From contig NZ_CP061287.1 in the NCBI RefSeq assembly GCF_018687275.1, positions 868,001 through 932,000 on the forward strand: a stretch of DNA of 64,000 bases, in the 5' to 3' direction. Every line of letters starts with the position of its first letter. Position 1 is the first letter of the stretch. Under the pieces are notes generated by a model. It did not search any database. It was given only the letters and a program-made list of their open reading frames with translations, and was not told where the DNA came from. A program made the translations under genes and the position numbers. The stretch is from Polynucleobacter sp. MWH-Aus1W21. GTDB lineage: Bacteria; Pseudomonadota; Gammaproteobacteria; Burkholderiales; Burkholderiaceae. Positions 8,948 to 18,246 of the stretch are shown piece by piece.

Positions 8948-10217
8948 GTCAGGAAAACGAATTGCGGTTGCCCTGAGTGGCGGCCTCGATTCGGTTGTAT
9001 TGCTTGATACCGTTTGCAAAGCGCAAACCAAGAACCAAGCCAAAAATCAAATTTATGCTTTCCACATTCATCATGGCTTACAAAAACCGGCAGATGACTG
9101 GTTAATCTTTTGCGAGAAGCTCGCTAAAAAATACAAAATCCATTTTGATTTCCGATTGCTTCATCTCAACTCAGAACAAGATAGTGGCAATGTTGAAGCA
9201 AGGGCAAGAGCAGGACGCTATGAAGCGCTTGCTGATCTTTGTGAAGAGTATGGCATTGAAGATCTCCTCCTAGCACACCATCAAAACGATCAAGCAGAGA
9301 CCGTACTCTTACAGCTCCTTCGAGGCTCTGGCGTGGCGGGCTTGTCTGGCATGCCAGTAAGTAGGGCGATCTCGGGCATTCCAAGTATTACTCTCTGGCG
9401 ACCACTCTTAAATCAAAGCAGGCAAGAGCTAGAGGCTTATGCCAAAGAACATCAGCTTAAATGGATCGAAGATCCCAGTAATCAAGACACCAAATATCGT
9501 CGCAATGCAGTACGCAAGAAAATTATTCCTGCGCTTGAAAAGATTCAGCCAGAAGCATTGGCCAATATGGCGCGTAGCGCAGAATTATTGAGCGAGGCAC
9601 AAACCTTACTCAATCGACTGGCAAATCAAGATGGCAAAGGCATCATTTGCAAAGGTCAGTTGAAGGTGGATTCGCTACTGGCGCTAGCAAAAATGGATTT
9701 GCCAGCAGCGAATAACGTCTTGCGCTATTGGTTGCAGACACAGCAGTTGACTATGCCATCTCAAGAGCGTTTACAAGCATGGTGGCGCGATCTCGCTAAA
9801 GTTAAAGTGGATGCCAAACTAGAGTGGTTGCATGATCAAAGAAAAATCTACCTATGGCGCGGAATGTTGCAGCTTGCCAATTCAGAAGAGGGGCATTGGG
9901 TTCTAAAAATCTTGTCAACCAACTCTAAGCAACTGGGTCTCCCGGCTAAATGGGTCAAAGAGGCTCAGGCTAATAATCAAATCATCCTCAAGGAGCGTTT
10001 AGGCTCAGAGAAGATTCAGATAAAAGCCAATACCCCACGTAAAACCCTCAAAAACCTCTACCAAGAGGCTGATATCCCCCCTTGGGAGCGTCAGGCACCA
10101 TTGCTCTACATCAATGATGAATTGATCGCTGTGGCGGGTATTGGGCTTAGCTACCCTCATCTAACCAGCTCTGGCAGGCGCGTGCTCCCAGAATGGGTGC
10201 AAAACCCTGTAAAATAA
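8913..10217 (+). CDS. tilS: tRNA(Ile)-lysidine synthase
   Basis: TilS attaches lysine to C34 of the AUA-reading tRNA-Ile, changing its decoding. The 434-residue protein has the N-type ATP pyrophosphatase P-loop ALSGGLDSVVLL at residues 20-31, then LAHHQNDQAETVLLQLLRGSG and YRRNAVRKKIIPAL of the catalytic domain, followed by the TilS substrate-binding and C-terminal domains (SEKIQIKANTPRKTLKNLYQE). The ATG at 8913 overlaps accA; the accA-tilS pair is conserved in betaproteobacteria. A short hairpin (CAGGGAA/TTCCCTG, 10234-10250) separates it from lysC. Confidence 0.94.
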   Translation: MASSRKSQQSPKSGKRIAVALSGGLDSVVLLDTVCKAQTKNQAKNQIYAFHIHHGLQKPADDWLIFCEKLAKKYKIHFDFRLLHLNSEQDSGNVEARARAGRYEALADLCEEYGIEDLLLAHHQNDQAETVLLQLLRGSGVAGLSGMPVSRAISGIPSITLWRPLLNQSRQELEAYAKEHQLKWIEDPSNQDTKYRRNAVRKKIIPALEKIQPEALANMARSAELLSEAQTLLNRLANQDGKGIICKGQLKVDSLLALAKMDLPAANNVLRYWLQTQQLTMPSQERLQAWWRDLAKVKVDAKLEWLHDQRKIYLWRGMLQLANSEEGHWVLKILSTNSKQLGLPAKWVKEAQANNQIILKERLGSEKIQIKANTPRKTLKNLYQEADIPPWERQAPLLYINDELIAVAGIGLSYPHLTSSGRRVLPEWVQNPVK

Positions 10218-10277
10218 GCCCTTTTTAGATCCTCAGGGAAGATTTCCCTGTCACAAATAGTTAAATAAACGGTTTTT

Positions 10278-11528
10278 ATGGCTCTTATCGTTCATAAATA
10301 TGGTGGCACCTCAATGGGCTCAACTGAGCGCATTGCCAATGTTGCCAAACGTGTTGCTAAATGGATGCGTGCTGGCCACCAGGTGGTGGTTGTGCCTTCA
10401 GCCATGTCAGGCGAAACCAATCGCTTGCTTGGCCTTGCAAAAGAAATTAATCCAGATGCAAATCCACGCGAATTAGATCAAATTGCCTCTACTGGCGAGC
10501 AAGTGAGTTCTGGCTTATTGGCACTGGCATTAATGCGCGAAGGTATTGATGCGGTTAGCTATGCTGGCTGGCAAGTAACAGTTCATACGGATTCTTCTTT
10601 CACCAAGGCGCGCATTAAGAGCATTGATGATAAAAAAATCTTGGCAGATCTCAATGCAGGTCGCGCTGTTGTAGTCACTGGTTTCCAGGGCGTAGATCCA
10701 AACGGCAACATCACAACACTGGGTCGCGGCGGCTCTGATACATCGGCAGTTGCCATGGCGGCAGCCTTAAAAGCAGATGAGTGCTTAATCTATACAGACG
10801 TTGATGGTGTGTACACCACTGACCCACGCGTTTGCGAAGATGCACGTCGCTTAGACAAAATTACTTTTGAAGAGATGCTAGAAATGGCTAGCTTAGGCTC
10901 AAAGGTATTGCAGATTCGTTCAGTTGAGTTTGCAGGTAAGTACAAAGTTAAAACCCGGGTTCTGTCTTCTTTGACAGACCCATTGATGCCTTTAGCTGAT
11001 GAGATGAGCTCAGGCACCTTGATTACATTTGAAGAGGACAGCACTATGGAAGCCGCAGTTATTTCCGGCATCGCCTTTGCGCGTGATGAAGCGAAGATTA
11101 CCGTTCTTGGAGTTCCTGATCGCCCAGGTATTGCATATCAAATCCTTGGCCCGATTGCGGATGCCAATATTGATGTGGACATCATTATTCAAAATCAATC
11201 TGTAGAAGGTAAGACTGACTTCACTTTCACAGTGCCACGTGCTGATTATCAAAAAGCATTAGACATTCTGAAGAACACAGTTCAAGCACACATTGAAGCA
11301 AAAGAAATTTCTGGAGATCCAAAGGTTTCTAAGGTTTCAGTGGTGGGTGTAGGCATGCGTTCTCATGTTGGCATCGCCAGCAAGATGTTCCGCACTTTGT
11401 CGGAAGAGGGTATCAACATCCTGATGATCTCTACTAGCGAAATTAAGATCTCCGTGGTCATTGATGAGAAATACATGGAATTGGCTGTACGTGCCTTGCA
11501 CAAGGCATTTGAGTTGGATCAGAAGTAA
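10278..11528 (+). CDS. lysC: Aspartokinase
   Basis: LysC phosphorylates aspartate, the entry step for lysine, threonine and methionine. The 416-residue protein starts with VHKYGGTSMGS, holds the kinase motif TTLGRGGSDTSAVA, and has two ACT domains in the last 150 residues (ITVLGVPDRPGIAYQILG and VSVVGVGMRSHVGIASKMF). Monofunctional length and the paired ACT domains indicate a feedback-regulated enzyme, probably sensitive to lysine plus threonine as in relatives. It is the last core gene before the tRNA-Ser integration site. Confidence 0.95.
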   Translation: MALIVHKYGGTSMGSTERIANVAKRVAKWMRAGHQVVVVPSAMSGETNRLLGLAKEINPDANPRELDQIASTGEQVSSGLLALALMREGIDAVSYAGWQVTVHTDSSFTKARIKSIDDKKILADLNAGRAVVVTGFQGVDPNGNITTLGRGGSDTSAVAMAAALKADECLIYTDVDGVYTTDPRVCEDARRLDKITFEEMLEMASLGSKVLQIRSVEFAGKYKVKTRVLSSLTDPLMPLADEMSSGTLITFEEDSTMEAAVISGIAFARDEAKITVLGVPDRPGIAYQILGPIADANIDVDIIIQNQSVEGKTDFTFTVPRADYQKALDILKNTVQAHIEAKEISGDPKVSKVSVVGVGMRSHVGIASKMFRTLSEEGINILMISTSEIKISVVIDEKYMELAVRALHKAFELDQK

Positions 11529-11601
11529 GTTAAAAAGCGCAATAAACCCCTCAGAAGCGGTTATCCGTTAAACTGTGGGGCGTTGTAATAGTAAGAAGTA
11601 C

Positions 11602-11696
11602 GGAGACGTGGCCGAGCTGGTCGAAGGCACTCCCCTGCTAAGGGAGCATCGGGGCTAAAACTCTGATCGGAGGTTCGAATCCTCTCGTCTCCGCCA
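11602..11696 (+). tRNA. serV-like: tRNA-Ser (anticodon GCT)
   Basis: Acceptor arms GGAGACG (11602-11608) and CGTCTCC (11686-11692) pair fully, with discriminator G and an encoded CCA at 11694-11696. The anticodon stem CTCCC/GGGAG encloses the loop CTGCTAA, giving anticodon GCT for codons AGC and AGU. A long variable arm (catcggggctaaaactctgatcgg) and a TTCGAAT T-loop fit a class II serine tRNA. Its 3' end is the left attachment site of the element, which leaves the gene intact. Confidence 0.96.
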
Positions 11697-11697
11697 A
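11683..11697 (+). other. Left attachment site (attL) inside tRNA-Ser 3' end
   Basis: The 15-mer tctcgtctccgccaa here recurs exactly at 38653-38667. It covers the end of the T-arm, the acceptor strand, discriminator and CCA, a usual target of P4-type integrases. Confidence 0.85.
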
Positions 11698-12056
11698 TAA
11701 CTTTGGCGACACATCTACTTTTCTCTATATACAACAAAGACTTAGCCTCCTAACGGAGGCTTTTTCTTTTCTTAAAAAAACTTCTGCTTACCAGTGCGCT
11801 TACCACCCAAGCATTGCTTGAGTCTGCTGTTTTGTCTGGCTCAAGAAGGGTCATTCTAAATAGAGATCTTAGTTGCAGGCTAATGGCCTTATAGACACTC
11901 AAAATAAAGCGTATCAATTCCTTGTGTCCGCAGCTTAATACCAAGTTGAGAATGGCTGGGGCTCAGTTAAACTTAAAAATATCATTATTAGTACTAGTAA
12001 TAGTGTTTAGAGGATTCATTTATCCGGAGTTTAAAGCCCAAAATTAAGGGAAATAG
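11698..12056 (+). promoter_or_regulatory. Gene-free leader before hsdM with a near-perfect palindrome
   Basis: I see no convincing gene in these 359 bp. They hold the terminator above and, at 11986-12002, a 17-bp palindrome with one mismatch (TATTAGTACTAGTAATA), about 55 bp before the hsdM start. This lies in an AT-rich zone suited to a promoter and could be an operator. No specific regulator of the restriction operon is encoded nearby. Confidence 0.4.
11744..11770 (+). terminator. Rho-independent terminator downstream of tRNA-Ser
   Basis: AGCCTCC, loop taac, GGAGGCT then TTTTTCTTTT. It is inside the element, just past attL, so the element supplies its own terminator for the tRNA transcript. 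Confidence 0.85.
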
Positions 12057-13640
12057 ATGTCAGAAGAACAGCGTCGTCAGTTACAGCAACAGCTATGGAA
12101 TATTGCCAATACATTAAGGGGCAAGATGTCTGCAGACGACTTCCGGGATTACATCCTAGGATTTATTTTTTATAAGTACCTCTCTGAAAAAATTGCCAAC
12201 TTTGCCAATGACCAGCTAGAAGGTGAGGGGCTGACATTTGAAAATCTAGATGAGAAGTCAGCTGAAGGCAAAAGATATCTAGAGGCAATAGAGGATGCCT
12301 GTAAAGAGGAGTTGGGGTATTACCTCTCGCCTAGTGAAATGTTTGATCATTTGGCCAAAAAAGGAAATGGGGAGCTAGGCTCAGATACTTTTATTCTTGG
12401 CGACTTAACTAGGGTTCTCAAGAACATAGAACAAAGTACCTTAGGTACTGATAGCGCTGAAGAGTTTGAGCATCTATTCGACGATATTGACCTTACTTCA
12501 GCCAAGCTGGGTAAATCAGAGGATGAAAAAAACGAACTTATCACCAAAGTATTGGTTCACCTAAACAAGATCAACTTCCAGTTGCGTGATGCTACTGCAG
12601 ACGTATTGGGTGATGCCTACGAGTACCTCATTGGCGAATTTGCCAGTGGAGCAGGTAAAAAAGCAGGAGAGTTTTATACGCCACAGCCAGTCTCTCAGCT
12701 GCTTGCTGAGCTAGTAACTCTGAACAATCTTAAGCTGCGAAACGTCTATGACCCAACCTGTGGTTCTGGTTCACTTCTGCTGCGCGTAAAACGACAAGCA
12801 GAGTTTGTTGGCCACATTTACGGTCAAGAAAGAAACCCAACAACCTATAACTTGGCTCGCATGAACATGATTTTGCATGACGTGCACTTTAGTAAGTTCG
12901 ACATCAAGAATGAAGACACGCTTGAAAAACCTCAGCACCGAGAAATGAAGTTTGATGCGATCGTGGCTAACCCACCATTTTCAACTCAATGGTCTGCCAA
13001 TCCGATGTTTATGAGTGACGACCGCTTTAGCTCATACGGCAAGCTAGCGCCAAGCAGCAAAGCTGACCTAGCCTTTGTGCAGCATATGGTTTATCACTTA
13101 TCAGAAGAAGGCACCATGGCAGTTGTTCTTCCCCATGGCGTTTTATTCCGCGGGGGCGCAGAGGGTCACATTCGGCAATATCTCATCGAAAAGATGAACT
13201 GCTTAGATGCTGTTATTGGACTCCCGTCAAATATTTTCTTCGGCACCGGTATTCCAACCTGCATCTTAGTGATGCGTAAATGCCGCAAGAAGAATGACAA
13301 TATTCTTTTCATTGACGCCAGCAAGCAATTTGAAAAAGTCAAAACAACTAATGTAATGCGCTCCCAGCACATTACCAAGATTGTTCAGACCTATAAAGCA
13401 CGTATAGCAGAGGATAAATATAGCGCCATAGCCACTATTGAGCAGATCAAAAAAAACGACTGGAATCTAAACATCCCTAGATACGTAGATAGCTTTGAGG
13501 CAGAAGAAGAAATTGATTTGAATGCAATATCGGTTCAACTTATTGATTTAGACAAAGAATCTGCAAGTATTGACGAGGAAATTGTGGGATTCTGCAAAGA
13601 GCTTGGTATTGAGCCACCTTTCAGTAATGGTGGCAAGTGA
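12057..13640 (+). CDS. hsdM: Type I restriction-modification methyltransferase subunit
   Basis: HsdM methylates adenine in the recognition sequence and, with HsdS and HsdR, forms the restriction complex. The 527-residue protein has the N-terminal helical HsdM_N domain (QLWNIANTLRGKMSADDF), then AGEFYTPQPVSQLLAEL, the S-adenosylmethionine motif DPTCGSGSLLL at about residues 232-242 and the catalytic NPPF at 305-308, so it is an N6-adenine enzyme and looks intact. The stop overlaps the hsdS start by one base. Codon use does not look markedly different from the core genes. Confidence 0.95.
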   Translation: MSEEQRRQLQQQLWNIANTLRGKMSADDFRDYILGFIFYKYLSEKIANFANDQLEGEGLTFENLDEKSAEGKRYLEAIEDACKEELGYYLSPSEMFDHLAKKGNGELGSDTFILGDLTRVLKNIEQSTLGTDSAEEFEHLFDDIDLTSAKLGKSEDEKNELITKVLVHLNKINFQLRDATADVLGDAYEYLIGEFASGAGKKAGEFYTPQPVSQLLAELVTLNNLKLRNVYDPTCGSGSLLLRVKRQAEFVGHIYGQERNPTTYNLARMNMILHDVHFSKFDIKNEDTLEKPQHREMKFDAIVANPPFSTQWSANPMFMSDDRFSSYGKLAPSSKADLAFVQHMVYHLSEEGTMAVVLPHGVLFRGGAEGHIRQYLIEKMNCLDAVIGLPSNIFFGTGIPTCILVMRKCRKKNDNILFIDASKQFEKVKTTNVMRSQHITKIVQTYKARIAEDKYSAIATIEQIKKNDWNLNIPRYVDSFEAEEEIDLNAISVQLIDLDKESASIDEEIVGFCKELGIEPPFSNGGK

Positions 13641-14719
13641 TGAGTGTGCCGAAGTTGAGGTTTAAAGGCTTCCCAGCATACAAAACATTAGCAATTGAGA
13701 GTGTGGCCCCATTGCAGCGTGGGTTTGATTTGGTTGCATCCAAAATTGCTGAAGGGGAGTACCCTGTTGTATTTTCTAATGGGGCAATAAGAAAGCATAA
13801 TGAATTTAAAGTTGCTGGGCCAGGTGTTGTTACTGGACGGTCTGGAACAATTGGAAACGTTCACTATATTGAAGAAAACTTTTGGCCTCACAATACTTCT
13901 TTGTGGGTGACGAATTTTTTTGGCAATAATCCTAAATTTATTTATTATCTTTATTCAAACTTTAACTTATCGCGATTTGGCACTGGCTCTGGAGTCCCAA
14001 CCCTTAATAGGAATGATGTACATAAACAGCTGGTAACAATTCCTTCGGATGTTAAGGAGCAGGAAAAAATCGCCTCATTCCTGTGTGCTATTGACTTAAA
14101 GATAGAAAATCTCACCAAAAAGCACAAGCTTCTTGTTCAATATAAAAAAGGGGTAATGCAGAAAATCTTTAATCAGGATATTCGATTTAAAGATAAGGAT
14201 GGAAAGGAATTTCGGAAATGGAAAGATGTAAAACTTGGGGATATTGCCCATTCAACTACCGGATCTTCTAATAGAGTGGATTCTAGCCTTATTGGGCAGT
14301 TCACATTTTTTGATAGGTCAGAAGACATTCGAACTAGTAATAAGTATCTTTTTGATTGCGAGGCCATTATTGTTGGTGGTGAGGGGCAAGCCTTTATTCC
14401 AAAATATTTTGTTGGGAAGTTTGACCTTCATCAGCGTGCGTATGCAATAAAAGATTTTAAAAATTCCATTGGTAAGTATATTTACTTTCATATTGATTAT
14501 TATAGAAATTACTTTCTCTCAAAAGCTGTTGGCTCAACAGTTAAATCTTTAAGACTGCCAATGTTTAATGAGATGCCACTTAAACTGCCCTCTATAGATG
14601 AGCAAGAAAAAATCGCATCTTTTCTGACTAGTATTGACAAAAAATTAGAGGAATTAACTTATCAATTGTCCTTAATGAAACAATACAAAAAGGGTCTGCT
14701 TCAGCAGATGTTTGTTTGA
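13640..14719 (+). CDS. hsdS: Type I restriction-modification specificity subunit
   Basis: HsdS recognises the split DNA target. The 359-residue protein has two target-recognition domains, each followed by a conserved helical spacer with nearly the same wording: KEQEKIASFLCAIDLKIENL near residue 140 and DEQEKIASFLTSIDKKLEEL near 320, ending in QYKKGVMQ and QYKKGLLQ. The reading frame is complete. The DNA of the recognition domains is clearly more AT-rich than hsdM and hsdR, as expected for domains exchanged by recombination. Start ATG 13640 overlaps the hsdM stop and its own stop overlaps the next start. Confidence 0.93.
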   Translation: MSVPKLRFKGFPAYKTLAIESVAPLQRGFDLVASKIAEGEYPVVFSNGAIRKHNEFKVAGPGVVTGRSGTIGNVHYIEENFWPHNTSLWVTNFFGNNPKFIYYLYSNFNLSRFGTGSGVPTLNRNDVHKQLVTIPSDVKEQEKIASFLCAIDLKIENLTKKHKLLVQYKKGVMQKIFNQDIRFKDKDGKEFRKWKDVKLGDIAHSTTGSSNRVDSSLIGQFTFFDRSEDIRTSNKYLFDCEAIIVGGEGQAFIPKYFVGKFDLHQRAYAIKDFKNSIGKYIYFHIDYYRNYFLSKAVGSTVKSLRLPMFNEMPLKLPSIDEQEKIASFLTSIDKKLEELTYQLSLMKQYKKGLLQQMFV

Positions 14720-15366
14720 TGGAACGTTTCAAAACGCTCATTGATACTTTTGGCGAGGTAGCCCCTCACTACAAGAACTTGCTAGTCTACATTGTTCATA
14801 TAGAGGGTAATAAAAAAACATATCCAGATGTCTCAATTGAGGCTTGCAAATCTCTTTTGGAGGCATTGTCTAAGTTAATAACAACCGACATTAAAGGTTA
14901 CCCCGAAAACCATTATAAGAATAATGACGCACGCAAAACAGTAAAGGAAGCCAACAGCGCCTTATCAGATGTGATTGATTCGTATGACAATCAACTTATA
15001 GAGGTATTCGCCACTTTTACACATAAATTAAGTGAAATCAGGAATCAAACAGGCGATATTTCTCACGGAAGGCTGTACCCAAAAGAGTGGTCTGCGGATC
15101 CTAATTTAGCAACCTTAGCAATTGAGATGACAGAGGTAATATGCATTCATATGTTAAAGGGGGTGATGCAGGGAGGCTTCATTAAAAATGAAATTAGATA
15201 CGAAGAAAATGAAGCATTTAATCAGTTTCTTGATGATGCTAACCCTCAAATTAAGTTGATGTATAGAGACGTGCTATTTAGTAAAGCATTATTTGACTTA
15301 GATTTTTATCAATATAAAGAGCAGTTAGATGAATTTTTGGAGATGGATAATGGCAATCCAATCTGA
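14719..15366 (+). CDS. Abi_C-like protein inside the type I R-M operon
   Basis: This 215-residue protein is not a canonical Hsd subunit. Residues 108-117 read RNQTGDISHG, preceded by KLSEI. This resembles the conserved RN..G...HG signature of the abortive-infection C-terminal (Abi_C) family, which has a HEPN-like helical fold. The N-terminal 70 residues contain a short-helix pattern with VSIEACKSLLEALSKLI, also seen in Abi_C proteins. It starts in the hsdS stop codon (TGATG) and its end overlaps hsdR by 17 bp, so it is made together with the restriction enzyme. An auxiliary anti-phage or control role is inferred. The fold call is moderate and no activity is proven. Confidence 0.62.
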   Translation: MERFKTLIDTFGEVAPHYKNLLVYIVHIEGNKKTYPDVSIEACKSLLEALSKLITTDIKGYPENHYKNNDARKTVKEANSALSDVIDSYDNQLIEVFATFTHKLSEIRNQTGDISHGRLYPKEWSADPNLATLAIEMTEVICIHMLKGVMQGGFIKNEIRYEENEAFNQFLDDANPQIKLMYRDVLFSKALFDLDFYQYKEQLDEFLEMDNGNPI

Positions 15367-18217
15367 AGCCGCGCTAGAAGAAGCGCTCATCAAACAACTT
15401 CAGTCTATGGAGTATTCCCGCGTAGAGATTCTTGATGAATCAGCTATGTTGGCTAACTTGAGGCGCCAGCTTGAGCGCCATAACGAATACACGCACCATA
15501 TTGCTAATCTTCGCTTTACCGATAAAGAATACGAGCAAATTCTCAATAGGCTAAACACCGGAAACGTCTTTGACCGCGCAGAAATTCTTAGGGATAAGTT
15601 TGCATTAAAGCGAGATAACGGCGATGTTATCTGGATCACCTTCCTAAATCATGTCGACTGGTGTCAAAACGAATTCCAGGTCACCAATCAGGTATCTGCA
15701 GAAGGTAAGCGCAAGAACCGCTATGACGTCACCATTCTGATCAATGGCTTGCCGTTGGTGCAGATTGAACTTAAGCGGCGCGGAATGGATTTGAAGGTCG
15801 CATTTGATCAAATCATTCGCTATAAGCATGAATCTTATGATGCCGGCTATGGCTTGTTTCAGTATGTACAGCTCTTTGTCATTAGCAATGGTGTCAATAC
15901 CAAGTATTTCTCAAATAATAAGAACATTAAAGAATTCACCTTCAAGCAAACCTTCTTTTGGTCTTCTAAGGATAACAAGCGCATTTCTGACCTACATGAA
16001 TTTAGCGCTGAATTCTTAAAGCCCTGCCATATAGCAAAGATGATTTCTCGCTACATGGTTTTGACTGTTGATAAGTTGCTATTGGTAATGCGCCCTTATC
16101 AGTATTACGCAGTGGAGGCCTTAATTGAAAAGGCTAAGCTCAGCAAGTCCAATGCCTATATCTGGCATACAACGGGCTCTGGAAAGACCTTGACCTCTTT
16201 TAAGGCCAGTCAAATTATTGCTGAGTTGCCTGAGGTGGATAAGGTGGTCTTTGTCGTAGATAGAAAAGACTTGGATTATCAAACGGAGAGGGAGTTCAAT
16301 CACTTCGAAGAGGGTTCGGTCGATAGCGCACCAAATACCTCGGAGTTAGTTAAAAAGCTGAATGATCCAACCTCCAAGATTGTTCTCACCACCATTCAGA
16401 AGCTCAATAACGCAATCACCCGTGATAGGCACTCCATCAAGATGGATGGCCTAAAGGATAAGAGGGTTGTTTTTATCTTTGATGAGTGTCACCGTAGCCA
16501 GTTTGGTGACAATCATAAAAACATTAAGCAGTACTTTAATAACTGCCAAATGTTTGGCTTTACGGGAACCCCTATTCTTGAGGAAAACGCTTCTTCTCAC
16601 GGTGGACGCAAACAAACCACAGCCGACTTATTCGGTACTTGCTTGCACAAATACCTCATTGTCGATGCAATCAGGGATGAGAATGTCCTCCGTTTTTCTG
16701 TTGAGTATGTAGGGCGATACAAGAAAAAAGAATCCGGCAGCCATCTGGATATCGATGTTGAGTCGATAGATACCAAAGAATTGATGGAGGCTGATGACCG
16801 TCTCTACAAGATTACCGATTACATCATTGAACATCATCGCCAGAAGACCAAGCATCCAGACTTCACTGCAATGTTCTGCGTGGATAGCGTAGATTCTCTG
16901 ATTCGTTATTACGATCTATTTAAGAAGAAGATTGCTGAAACGGGATCTGATCTTCGTATTGCAACCATATTTAGCTACCAGCAGAATGAGGCTAATCCAG
17001 AGGCTGATGGTACTGGCGGGGTCATTCCCGAGGATGATGGTGTGCCTCCAGAAAAGGCCATCTATAGCAGGGATAAGTTAGACCAATACATCAATGACTA
17101 TAACGAGATGTTTGGTACTAAGTTCTCGACTAAAGATAGCCAGGACTATTACAACTACTACAAAGATATCGCTAAGCGAGTACGTCAGGGTCAGGTAGAC
17201 ATCCTATTGGTGGTTAATATGTTCTTGACTGGGTTTGACAGCCCTAGATTGAATACGCTCTACATTGATAAAAACCTGAAATATCACGGACTCATTCAGG
17301 CATTTTCTAGAACCAATCGAATTCTCAACGACAAAAAATCTCAGGGCAATATTATTTGCTTTAGAAACCTGAAGGAAAAGACCGACGAAGCAATTGCCTT
17401 ATTCTCCAATAAGGATGCTAGAGAAACAGTGCTTCTAGAGCCCTATGAGAATTATGTTGAAAAATACAACTTGGCAGTTGAGGCACTACTTGCTCTAACT
17501 CCGACTGTTTCGTCGGTTGATGATTTGCAGGATGAGAATGAGCAGTTATTGTTCGTAACCCGATTTAGAGAGCTCTTAAAGCTTAAGAATGTCCTAACGA
17601 CGTTCACTGACTATAAAGAGAAGGATCTGGCGCTTTCAGAGCAGGGCTTCGAGGATTACAAGTCAAAGTACCTCGATATCTACGAGCGTGTAAAGCATGA
17701 GAATGCCAAGGAAAAAGACTCCATTCTGAATGATGTGGACTTTGAAATTGTTCTGATTCATCGCGATCAAATCAACGTCGCCTACATCATTCTGTTATTA
17801 ACAGAATGGCTAAAGAATGGCGGTAAGGGTAAAAAAGGTGAGCGGATCAAGAAGCAAATTGATGACTATCTATCGGGTGAGATTCAATTGCGCTCTAAGA
17901 GAGCTCTGATTGAGCAATTTATCGAAGAAAGCCTCAGTGGCCTCTCTCCGGACGGAGTTTCGGAAGAGTTCGATGTGTTTTGGGCTAAACAAAAGAAAGC
18001 AGCCTTTGAGGCGCTATGCCAGTCTGAAAAGATTGATGGTGAAAAGCTCCAAAAATTGCTTGATAGCTATGAGTTTACAAATCAAGCCCCGAGGTCTGAA
18101 GAGTTAATTGAAGTGTTGGAGCAAAAGCCAAAGATTTTGGAGCGCAAATCAACGCTCAATAGAGTTGGGGATGCCATTGCTAAGTTTATTGATACCTTTA
18201 TTGAGGGTATGGGTTGA
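15350..18217 (+). CDS. hsdR: Type I restriction endonuclease subunit
   Basis: HsdR is the ATP-driven translocase and nuclease of the complex. With the start at 15350, set by GGAG at 15339-15342, the protein has 955 residues. The N-terminal nuclease carries VQIELKRRG, with Glu140 and Lys142 of the D...ExK site. The helicase part has Walker A TTGSGKT at 274-280, the DECH box at 378-381, GFTGTPI shortly after, and FLTGFDSPRLNTLY and QAFSRTNRI in the second RecA lobe. All catalytic motifs are present and the frame is uninterrupted. It is the last gene of the hsdM-hsdS-abi-hsdR operon. Confidence 0.95.
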   Translation: MAIQSEAALEEALIKQLQSMEYSRVEILDESAMLANLRRQLERHNEYTHHIANLRFTDKEYEQILNRLNTGNVFDRAEILRDKFALKRDNGDVIWITFLNHVDWCQNEFQVTNQVSAEGKRKNRYDVTILINGLPLVQIELKRRGMDLKVAFDQIIRYKHESYDAGYGLFQYVQLFVISNGVNTKYFSNNKNIKEFTFKQTFFWSSKDNKRISDLHEFSAEFLKPCHIAKMISRYMVLTVDKLLLVMRPYQYYAVEALIEKAKLSKSNAYIWHTTGSGKTLTSFKASQIIAELPEVDKVVFVVDRKDLDYQTEREFNHFEEGSVDSAPNTSELVKKLNDPTSKIVLTTIQKLNNAITRDRHSIKMDGLKDKRVVFIFDECHRSQFGDNHKNIKQYFNNCQMFGFTGTPILEENASSHGGRKQTTADLFGTCLHKYLIVDAIRDENVLRFSVEYVGRYKKKESGSHLDIDVESIDTKELMEADDRLYKITDYIIEHHRQKTKHPDFTAMFCVDSVDSLIRYYDLFKKKIAETGSDLRIATIFSYQQNEANPEADGTGGVIPEDDGVPPEKAIYSRDKLDQYINDYNEMFGTKFSTKDSQDYYNYYKDIAKRVRQGQVDILLVVNMFLTGFDSPRLNTLYIDKNLKYHGLIQAFSRTNRILNDKKSQGNIICFRNLKEKTDEAIALFSNKDARETVLLEPYENYVEKYNLAVEALLALTPTVSSVDDLQDENEQLLFVTRFRELLKLKNVLTTFTDYKEKDLALSEQGFEDYKSKYLDIYERVKHENAKEKDSILNDVDFEIVLIHRDQINVAYIILLLTEWLKNGGKGKKGERIKKQIDDYLSGEIQLRSKRALIEQFIEESLSGLSPDGVSEEFDVFWAKQKKAAFEALCQSEKIDGEKLQKLLDSYEFTNQAPRSEELIEVLEQKPKILERKSTLNRVGDAIAKFIDTFIEGMG

Positions 18218-18246
18218 TCTAAAGCGAATATAAATTAAGTGAACAT

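Noticed and set aside
10234..10250. Hairpin before lysC as terminator or attenuator
   Set aside because: Stem of 7 bp with no T run, no leader peptide and no lysine riboswitch features.
11698..11960. Open frame on the minus strand behind tRNA-Ser
   Set aside because: It overlaps the terminator, has no ribosome site and its translation resembles no family.
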